Assembly: GCA_012514595.1 (NCBI GenBank)
Contig: JAAYZZ010000037.1
Span: forward strand, 1 to 6,105
Reading direction: 5' to 3'
Source of the DNA: Elusimicrobiota bacterium
Lineage (GTDB): Bacteria > Omnitrophota > Gorgyraeia > Zapsychrales > Fredricksoniimonadaceae
Length of the DNA stretch: 6,105 bases
Shown here: positions 1 through 6,105 of the stretch, piece by piece
How positions within the stretch are numbered: position 1 is the first letter of the stretch
Layout: each line of letters begins with the position of its first letter
Translations under genes and position numbers: made by a program
Notes under the pieces: generated by a model
Database searches by the model: none
Seen by the model: only the letters and a program-made list of their open reading frames with translations
What the model was told of the DNA's origin: nothing

Positions 1-3000
1 CCTTCAGAGTATCGGCTTTCAGTCTTCTGTTATTCGCTACGGCATTAAGAACCGCGTTTTGGGTCTTGATCTCTCCCGAATAGATCCAGCGATATGTGTC
101 CTCGGTATTAAATCCGACCTTGCGATTATTGGCTCCAACGACTACCCCCGTGAACCCGCCCCCCCCAAGATTTCGGTACAAATTCTGAGACAGGTTGACC
201 TCGGTTATAAAGGGCGCGTCGTACTTATCCACGCCGGCCTTCACATTATGATAATCCGCAGCCGGGCCGGCCCAACGGTCGGTCGCGTTGGGCGACAGGG
301 CGAACCAACTTCCCTCGTCGGGAGAGGCGATCGTCGAACGGCCGGTAAACAGCTTTTCCTGGCTTCCGCTCTGCGTCTGCCCTCTGTCAAAGACCATGGC
401 CGTGACAGAGGGGGCGTTCTGATCTGCAGCGCCAAGAAGCCTTGTCGCATCATTCTCCACATATCCCGCGATCTTATTGATATCCTCGTCTTTCCACCCC
501 TGCCCCTTCAAGGCATCCCGCATTGTTTTAGTGTAAGCGCCGACACCACCTTGAGCCGTGATGGTCTTGGCCAAAGACATATCCGCAGCCTTACCCGTCT
601 CGTAAAGCGCCAAATGCGCGCCCGTCGAGGCATTAAATAAAGTAAGATCCCGAGAACCATCCACCATGGCACGGATCTGCGTGCTGCCGTCAGCATATTT
701 CAGATTCCCCTCAGCGCCTGAAGCCTTGGTCATATTCTGAACATAGGGGGAATCAAAAAGCCCCTTGGCGCCGGGGACGACCATGCGGGCAAGAGCCATG
801 CGGTCGCTGCCGACCGCAGGAACTATCTGGGTGCCGTTATCAGCCCCCACCGAATAATCATATTCTGTATACCAATTGCCGCTGCGCTGAACAGCCCTTT
901 CCGAAATAAACCCGGTCACCTGAGCACCGTTGAAAAGAGGATTGGTGTAATTGTCGTTCGCCTGATAGATATGCCCATTATCCGCCGCGTCCAAAATAGT
1001 GACCTGCCTCTCGAACATTCCCGGCCCGAAGGATGAAAAATTCTGTTCCAGCACGGCTGCTTCCTGTGTCACGACCGCATCTCGTGCCTTACGCTGCGCC
1101 TGAACATGCGCCAGAGCAGCATCGAACTTTTGCTCATAATTCTTTTGCGCCTGTTCCTGCTCTTCGGGTGTCTGAAGACTCCAAACCTGCGGCAACACCA
1201 AGGCCCGGGCCATGACCGCATCTACAGTTTTATCGTCCGTTCTTTTCTGAACATTATTCCGAAGGTCCCTCAACTCTGCGACCACCCCATCAAGAGGGAT
1301 CCCCGTTTGATCTGAAATATATTCAGCCTCGGTCGGACTCTTGTCGCCAGGCCTATTTCTCTGGGTTGCGGGAACAAGATAAAACTGGTCACGCGCATTA
1401 AGAATGCTCTCTCTGGTCTTCTGCTCAGCCATCGTCGATCCGGCGTTCTGCCACTCTATCTCCACCTCTCCTTCGACAAATTGCCGTGCCATCCGCTCCG
1501 ATTCGCCAAAAGCCTTCATTTGCCGACCCTGTTCGGTGTCGCTTGCCTCGATATCCTCCTGCGCCATGCGTCGGGCCAAGCTGCTCACAGCGCCTCTGGT
1601 ATCCAAAGCAGACATCAATACTTTCTGACCTTCACTGGTCAAGTAGGCCGTATCCCGATTCCCAGGATTGGCAAAGAAGGCCGCCGCCTCTTCATCTGTG
1701 ACGGCTCTGTCTTTCTCCTCATCGCCACGCCCAAGACTTTTGTTCACAGCCTCACGGCCAACCTCATTTAACTGCTCGCCTTTAATGACAGGCGCCGTTG
1801 TATTGACAGAGTCAATGGCCTGCACCATGACCTGGGCCGTGTCGGCAGCCACATAACGAGCAATATTGTTTCTGACCTGCTGGCCATAGTCTCCCTTTCC
1901 TGCGAGGAACAGAAAATCCATCACCTGATCGGCGGTTGCGCTCTTTTCATCAATCTGGTTCGTCCTGGCATATGCCGAGAAGGCCTCCTGACCATCCTTA
2001 GTCAACTGATCATGACCAACCCTGGGGATCGGTTGCGGCCCGGCGCTACGCCAGGAAGACCCGATCGCATTCAAGGCAACATTGTCATTGTACTTGGAGA
2101 GGATGAATCGGTCATACCTGGCCACACCGCCCTCGGCAATACCGTAGATCTTTTGAGAGCGCCCGTCGTTAATGCGCTCCAGCCCCATACGGGACCCGTT
2201 CTGGATATAGGCCTTGCCCTGCTGGTAGTCCACCATACCCGTCGTAACGCCCTTCCAGCCTGAAGCATCCTGGCTAACCAAAAAGACGTCGTTCTCCGAA
2301 AGGCTGTCCGCAATGGCGGCGTTCTCCGCTGTGCCCCTTCTAATACCGTCGTATTTCTTATCGGCGGCAACATTGCTCACATGATAGCGCGCCAAATGAT
2401 CGTTCGCCGGAGCCATGGCCTCACTCAAGATGTCGCGAACGAAATAGGAAACCCGCGCATCTGTCCCGTCCTCGTTCTTTAACGAAACAACAGAAAGATC
2501 GTTGTCCTGTCGTTTATCGCGGATAACAATTTCATCGGTCCCCCGCATTCCCCTAGCGTTAATATCAACCTCATACACCCGTTCACCGGCCGCCGTCTGC
2601 CCCTGATACTTCTCTAACGGGACGTTGGTGACCATGTCTCTGGCCATGCCTTCTATATGTTCATTCTCCTCGGGCGATGGCTTTCCACCACCGGCAACGG
2701 CAGGAACGACATATTGCCAGTTGACCGGCCTGGTCGCATCCGCCACGACCTGGCCATTCCCCCGCTTGCCCGCATACGCACCAGACAGGGAGAATATCCA
2801 TCCCTCGCGCATCTGATCTGTGTTCTTGTCATAATAAGACATCCACGTGGCTTCATGCTTATCAGCCACACGAACCTCGCCGTTCTCCAGCGTCTGAACA
2901 GCGCGTGTGACCGTCATTTCCCCGTCGACCTTGCTCCATTCCGGATTGCTTATCGCGGTCCAGACCCCGTCACCGGCCTTACCCTGGGCATTCTTGATCG

Positions 3001-6000
3001 TATAAATGCTCTTGTCGTTCCCCTCGATCTCTGTCAAAGACCCACGGACCTGTTGAGGACCGTAGATGTTCAGGGAAAACTCTTGTGCCGCTGTAGTAGA
3101 GTCCATGGACTCTCCCTGCCTATCTTCCCCCAGGAATCCGTCCCGGGACACACCGAAGAAAGCATCGAAACCCTGTTCCTGGTCCTTGGACAATTTCTTG
3201 GAGTCCGTAGGCACGGCATACGCATACCGCACCGCATCTTCCCTATATAAAAGCCCCCCCTCACCCTGGCTTTTCGTATAGAACGTCAGCATGCCCGTAT
3301 ACTTACCATCATCATCCACATTAGAGACCACCAAATCGCGGCCTGAGAGACGCGCCCCAGGCACAGACGCCCAATCGACCAGCTCAAAGACCCCGCGCTG
3401 GCTGATACCGGTCTGACTATCAATGGCCAACTGGTGATCCCATCCTTTAATATCTGGTATTCCTCCCTGATCATTAACTGCGCCTTCAGGAAGCTCCCCT
3501 TTTTTGACCCTTTCTGTATAAATCTTTTCTCCCGGCGCCGCGGAAAACATCACCCCATAGATCGGCGTTCCGCCCGCAACATCTCCGGGCTTTGTCTGCA
3601 CCAGATTTCCGGATCCATCCTGCGACGGACGATATGTTTCGCCCGTTGGATCAAAGTGGATATACCTCCCAAAACCAATACCAGAAAAACGAAGCCCGCC
3701 GTTATTATCAAGAGAAAGGCTGGTTCGAGAAAGATCAAACACCCCTGCGCCTACCGATGGGTTATTCACCCCCGCAACAAGGGCGTTGGTGTTTACACCA
3801 CCCGCAACCACATCTCTGGGCGTGGCTTGGGGATTCGGCTTCAACAAGTCTTTATACTTCGTCCCTGCGGTGGTCCCGAGCCACTGCTTCGCGGCCGCAT
3901 CGCCCGCATAGGTGGTGCCCCAGCCCGCCATGCCACCGTCGGCGACGCTGAAGACCATGGGGCGAGCCTCTTCCTTCCCATCCTTTCCAACAGGCATGGG
4001 ACCAACCAAAGGCTCGCTCGACACGCGGGTGGCCACAAAGGTCTCGGAGTGGATGGGGTCGCCTTCCTTTATATTCTTCGGCAAAAGGAATCCCGCGACC
4101 GCAGAATAGATATCATCGGGAGCAGCGGGCGAATCCATCCCGGTCCTGACACCGGGCTGCTCAGTGAACGTTTTGTTGAAAGAGACGCCGGGCTTTCCCT
4201 GGTCCACGGACTGGATCCCGGAGAGGGGCCCAACGGAGCCTTTCTTTGTCGACGATATCGCGAGCAAATTCTTACCCGTGATCGCCCCGTCCTGGCCCAG
4301 CGTGAGCTGACCATTCCTTCCCTTTGCAAAAATGTTTCCGGTCTTGATATCACGAACCATGTCCTGGCGATAATTCGCTGTAAAGAGGAGAACGCCTTTT
4401 TCGTCCCGCACATTAAATCCGCTTTGGCCCTCAGAATATCCCGCCGCCTGCCCCAGGCGGAAGAAGGCATCCTGATCCGCCTTTTCTCCCGCAAGCCCGT
4501 AGGTCTGCAGAGCTCGAGGCTCTGCCTCATTCAGAATATTGACCTGCTCCCCAGCCTTCTTTAAATCTTCCCTCGAAAGACCTGCCACCTTTTCCTTGAT
4601 CTGTTCCTGTGAGAGTTTCGCATCAGGCTTAAATTTAAGAATAGCGTAGAATGCATCTCTCGCATTCTCATACGCGCTCATCTGGCCATCAGTCTTGCCC
4701 TGCAAAACAAGGCTCTGTTTCGAACCAACCGTCGCGGCCAAATGCTTGGACATGGTCCCGATCTCAGAGATCTTGCCCTTGTCCATCCCATAGATCAGGC
4801 TCGTCGAATAGTCTTTATTATCCGCAATGCCAAAGGCCCCTTTAACACCCGTCATCTGCAGGAACCGGTTCTCGATCACAGAACGCTGTCCCGGGGCATC
4901 GGGGGAGGCCGCACCGAGAGCATAGCTCATCCCGATCACGCTGGTCTTGAAATCATGGCTCCCTTCTAGGGGCGCTGTGACCGCGTTGCTCCAGACAGAC
5001 AGGGGCACTTGCCCTTCCCCGCTAACTCCTTGCTTTAAATATTCAATACTTTTCTCAAGCCTGGCGATTTCTTCTGCCTGATTCCGGCCTTCTGGGGACG
5101 CCCCATCCCCCAACTTAAGACTGGTAAGATCCCGAAGCTGGTTCTCCAACAACGCCAGCTCTTTTGAAGCAGACTCCTTGATAAATCCGGTCATCTGCCC
5201 AAACCCCTTCGCTGTACTGAGCGGATTCGCACGCGCAGCGTCCCGGGCCGCAAGGTCCACAGAGAACATATGTCCCCACCCATCGACCGTGGCACCAGCA
5301 GTAACCTTGGCCCCCTCGAGACCTGTCGCATCAAAGTTGACAGGCGTCACATCCACATTGAGAGCCATGGCATCCAAGGCCGTAGCCTGTTGCAATTCTT
5401 TCATTAGTGTCTTGGCTTCATCAGAGTCCCCTTTCCCTTCACTCCTCAAGGAGGACAGAAGAGAGAGCTTTTCCTGGACCTGTGGCGCAACTCCCTTGAC
5501 CAAAACCTGTGCCAGATCAAAAATATCCCCGAGGACCTCGCGCTCCGGGGAGATCTCCCGCAAATCTCTCCCGTCCTTAACAAACAGCTTGCCCGCCTGT
5601 TGGTCGATGAGGACCGTTCTCCCGTCCTTTGTCTTCATCTGCAGACGCCGGTCAAAGCCAATACGGGCCGCCCTGTCCGAGGACATGGCTCCATAATTAA
5701 CATGTACTTGATCGGACGCCTTGTCATAGCTCCACACCTTCCTTGATGCTCTGTGCGCACCCAATTTCGCTTTTGCCTTCGCCACGGCCTTGTTTCTGGC
5801 TTCAGGATCTTTGATGTCTTTTGCCGACTCTATTTCACCCTTTATTTTCCATTCATCGAACGCATACAAAAGAGAAGGAAGGCTCTGTATCTGATCCGTG
5901 GATTGCGTGTTGACCGCGAACGCGACTTTCTGATTTGTCCTCGTCTTATCCATAACAAGAAAATTGGCCTGACCAAAAATATTGATCGCGGCCTGAATGC

Positions 6001-6105
6001 CAAACAGATTGGTGGTGATCGTCGCCGGAAGATGCCGGGACAGATTGCTAACAGCAGCCTGTTGAAAAGCAGAACTGTAGGCGCTCAAGCTAGAGTTATA
6101 AAGCG
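1..6105 (-). CDS. Internal part of a giant protein of unknown function (both ends outside the window)
   Basis: Complete codons run from 6103 down to 2 on the minus strand: 2034 residues with no stop. The frame holds from edge to edge and its translation is protein-like throughout, with about 22 Trp, ordinary Gly/Asp turns and amphipathic helices. The other five frames are broken repeatedly. The first in-frame ATG (5953-5951, residue 51) has no ribosome-binding site and is preceded by equally protein-like sequence, so the true start lies upstream of 6105. No signal peptide can be judged and no convincing membrane segment is seen. I found no Cys codon in the translation. Gly GGG and Arg AGG are used freely, while Leu TTA/CTA and Ser TCA are rare. 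The chain alternates helical and beta-type regions and carries diverged internal repeats. The family is not recognised. A secreted or surface giant protein of an uncultivated bacterium (for example Omnitrophota) is a weak inference; a phage or plasmid polyvalent giant is the main alternative. The reading frame is nearly certain; the function is unknown. Confidence 0.96.
68..361 (-). other. Possible ADP-ribosyltransferase-like segment (residues 1915-2012)
   Basis: The order of elements is KLFTGRST (1917-1924), a Pro/Asp/Gly turn, GSWFALSPNATDRWAGP (1931-1947), a loop, FITEVNLSQNLYRNL (1965-1979), a Gly-rich loop (GGGG, 1980-1983) and DTYRWIYSGEI (2002-2012). In many ADP-ribosyltransferase-like toxin and phage polyvalent domains, a strand with Arg/His-Gly-Thr is followed by G-x-(W/F)-F-(S/T/A), then A-x-x-(Y/W)-A, a hydrophobic strand of the V-x-L type, and a late strand near the catalytic residue. 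The resemblance is one of pattern only. No catalytic triad can be assigned, and the segment may simply be another beta-type module of the giant protein. Confidence 0.22.
159..166 (-). other. Homopolymer of eight G on the coding strand
   Basis: Eight C on the plus strand read as eight G in the gene and encode most of the four-glycine run at residues 1980-1983. The reading frame is open on both sides, so the sequence as given contains no shift here. A run of this length is a possible site of replication slippage or of sequencing error. A second run of seven lies at 3254-3260. Confidence 0.6.
764..1039 (-). repeat. Diverged long module, copy B (residues 1689-1780)
   Basis: This is the compact counterpart of the module at 2609-3079. 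Its landmarks are FSSFGP (1689-1694), VTILDAADNGHIYQAND (1701-1717), NP (1721-1722), VTGFISERAVQ (1729-1739), QIVPAVG (1759-1765), LARMV (1771-1775) and VPGAK (1776-1780). The copy lacks the extra stretch that copy A has between RAVQ and VVPAV, and the linker after VPAV is also shorter. Residues 1740-1758 are Tyr-rich and beta-type (NWYTEYDYSVGADNG). Confidence 0.45.
1034..1186 (-). other. Gln/Ala/Glu-rich long helix (residues 1640-1690)
   Basis: After VWSLQTPEEQEQAQKNYEQ (residues 1640-1658) the chain continues through about 30 residues of Ala, Gln, Lys, Arg and Glu with almost no Gly or Pro (KFDAALAHVQAQRKARDAVV, 1659-1678). It ends in EAAVLEQNF just before module copy B. It should be a single long amphipathic helix, probably a spacer between the helical region and the following beta-type module. 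Confidence 0.55.
1250..1411 (-). repeat. Diverged helical module, copy 2 (residues 1565-1618)
   Basis: This copy begins SILNARDQFYLVPATQRN and continues through a Pro/Asp/Lys/Ser linker, an acidic helix (TEAEYIS), the turn TGIPLD and the helix GVVAELRDLRNN. It matches copy 1 at 4514-4672 in the order of elements and in the NARD-x-FY core. The middle also contains the YxVP…KSPxE pattern found at three other places in the protein. Function is unknown. Confidence 0.4.
1598..2008 (-). repeat. Helical repeats beginning with an L-[TN]-x-x-G-[QR]-[EK] motif (residues 1366-1502)
   Basis: Three starts resemble each other: QLTKDGQEAFSAYA at residue 1366, QLNEVGREAVNKSL at 1444 and YLTSEGQKVLMSAL at 1487. 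The first two units are 78 residues apart and also share, after the motif, an EK…A segment, a Phe-containing helix (VMDFLFLAGKGD and EAAAFFANPGNRD) and a Gly-x-x-Asp turn. The third unit follows the second after 43 residues, so it is shorter or truncated. The whole stretch is charged and helical. The role is unknown; a structural solenoid or a stack of helices is plausible. Confidence 0.45.
2609..3079 (-). repeat. Diverged long module, copy A (residues 1009-1165)
   Basis: Ordered landmarks in this copy are FS…GP (1009-1016), a Thr/Glu/Asp stretch ending in SIYTIKN (1032-1038), NP (1053-1054), VTRAVQ (1065-1070), QYVVPAV (1130-1136), MARDMV (1153-1158) and NVPLEK (1160-1165). The same landmarks occur in the same order, more compactly, at 764-1039. 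Copy A carries an additional stretch between RAVQ and VVPAV, containing EATWMSYYDKNTDQMREGW. The order of landmarks supports common descent, although pairwise identity over the full length is low. Confidence 0.45.
3104..3961 (-). other. Gly/Asp-rich beta-type region (residues 715-1000)
   Basis: This part is rich in Gly, Asp, Asn, Thr and aromatic residues, in strand-turn-strand patterns such as GLRFSGIGFGRYIHFDPTG (residues 803-821) and GTPIYGVMF (845-853). It has few helical stretches. An Asp-rich turn, NVDDDGKYTGMLTFY (928-942), loosely resembles calcium-binding turns of FG-GAP/VCBS-type repeats. The Trp and Tyr content and the lack of Cys fit an extracellular beta-sandwich or propeller-like array. 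Domain limits cannot be set from sequence alone, and no catalytic motif is recognised. Confidence 0.45.
4268..4417 (-). repeat. Short beta-type tandem repeat with VRD motif (residues 563-612)
   Basis: VRDEKGVLLFTA starts at residue 565 and VRDIKTGNIFAKG starts at residue 583, an offset of 18 residues. NGQLTLGQDGAITGKN follows at once, with similar Gly-turn and hydrophobic-strand alternation. The pattern fits a run of short antiparallel strands, as in beta-solenoid or YD/propeller-like folds, though there are too few units to name a family. It follows the helical part of the protein and opens its beta-rich middle section. Confidence 0.4.
4514..4672 (-). repeat. Diverged helical module, copy 1 (residues 478-530)
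   Basis: This module begins ENARDAFYAILKFKPDAKLS and continues into a Gln/Glu/Lys helix, then a Gly-Leu turn and a second helix (GLSREDLKKAGEQV). The second copy, at 1250-1411, has the same order: NARD, one residue, FY, a Pro/Lys/Ser linker, an acidic helix, Gly-hydrophobic-Pro/Ser, and a final amphipathic helix. The helix-turn-helix spacing resembles a small winged-helix-like unit, but nothing shows nucleic-acid binding. Apart from the NARD-x-FY core, identity is low. Confidence 0.4.
5024..5182 (-). other. Predicted coiled-coil or helical hairpin (residues 308-360)
   Basis: Residues 309-330 (from KESASKELALLENQLRDL onward) and 344-358 (EEIARLEKSIEYLKQ) show heptad-like spacing of Leu and Ile, with Glu, Lys and Arg at the intervening positions. 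A Gly/Asp/Pro turn (residues 332-339) separates them, so the pair reads as two helices folding back on each other. This is judged by eye from the hydrophobic spacing. Such segments commonly act as spacers or oligomerisation elements in long extracellular or structural proteins. Confidence 0.6.
5738..5848 (-). other. Lys/Ala-rich charged helical segment (residues 86-122)
   Basis: Within the giant protein, this stretch is dominated by Lys, Ala, Glu and Asp, with the run AVAKAKAKLGAHRASRK at residues 106-122. It should form a strongly basic amphipathic helix. It sits between an N-terminal Asn/Gln/Ser-rich part (residues 1-75) and a beta-type stretch around residues 123-180 that contains DGRTVLIDQQAGKLFVKDG. 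It is probably a linker or a stalk helix. No specific function can be assigned. Confidence 0.5.

Noticed and set aside
59..640. A 193-codon plus-strand open frame
   Set aside because: It is also an in-register antisense shadow. It lies opposite continuous protein-like minus-strand coding.
2657..3250. A 197-codon plus-strand open frame
   Set aside because: It is in the same antisense register as above, with no ribosome-binding site and no recognisable domain. The minus-strand translation here contains the strongest internal repeat.
4069..4530. A 153-codon minus-strand open frame in another register
   Set aside because: It is out of frame with the giant gene and Arg/Ser/Pro-rich, without homology or a start signal.
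3434..4564. A 376-codon open frame on the plus strand
   Set aside because: It lies exactly in codon register with the minus-strand gene. Its stops correspond to sense-strand TTA, CTA or TCA codons (its stop is Leu514, TTA), which the gene uses rarely, so a long antisense frame is expected. Its translation is Arg/Pro/His-rich and not protein-like.
4845..5195. Shared QMTG tetrapeptide at residues 303-306 and 416-419 as a repeat
   Set aside because: Four residues of identity with little agreement around them is within chance for a protein of this size.
5178..5696. A 172-codon plus-strand open frame rich in Ser, Pro and Arg
   Set aside because: The low-complexity composition is what the antisense of this gene yields in a shifted register, and the minus-strand frame is uninterrupted and better.
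5951..5953. First in-frame ATG (residue 51) as the gene start
   Set aside because: No Shine-Dalgarno sequence precedes it, and the 50 upstream codons read as normal protein to the window edge.
5950..6050. Moderately hydrophobic stretch (residues 19-51) as a membrane helix
   Set aside because: It is interrupted by Arg, His, Asn and Gln, and no uninterrupted run of about 18 hydrophobic residues is present.

Overview
The whole window is the inside of one very large protein-coding gene on the minus strand. Reading the reverse complement from position 6103 down to position 2 gives 2034 consecutive sense codons with no stop. Neither the start codon nor the stop codon is in the window, so the gene is longer than 6.1 kb and the protein longer than 2034 residues. 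Residue numbers here count from 1 at 6103-6101 (minus strand); residue i occupies 6103-3(i-1) down to 6101-3(i-1). There is no intergenic space, and I see no RNA gene, mobile element, CRISPR array, promoter, operator or terminator. Shorter open frames elsewhere are antisense or out-of-frame shadows of this gene.

I do not recognise the protein as a named family. It is a mosaic. Residues 1-300 are mixed helix and strand, with a Lys/Ala-rich charged segment. Residues 308-360 look like a coiled-coil hairpin. Residues 360-560 are helical, and 560-1210 are largely beta-type and Gly/Asp-rich. Residues 1215-1690 are mostly helical and charged, and 1690-2034 are beta-type again. Several short peptide patterns recur in diverged form far apart, which suggests the chain grew by duplication of modules that have since drifted. 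The translation contains no cysteine at all, unusual for this length and more typical of exported or surface-exposed giant proteins. Near the left edge (residues 1915-2012) is a segment whose pattern loosely recalls ADP-ribosyltransferase-like toxin or polyvalent-protein domains; this is only a hypothesis.

The organism is probably bacterial: long uninterrupted coding, base composition near or slightly above 50% GC by eye, and a purine-rich coding strand. Giant Cys-poor genes of this kind are reported in uncultivated lineages such as Omnitrophota, and that is my leading but weak guess. A phage or plasmid giant polyvalent protein, or a large adhesin or effector of another phylum, are the alternatives. 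There are no neighbouring genes from which to infer a pathway.
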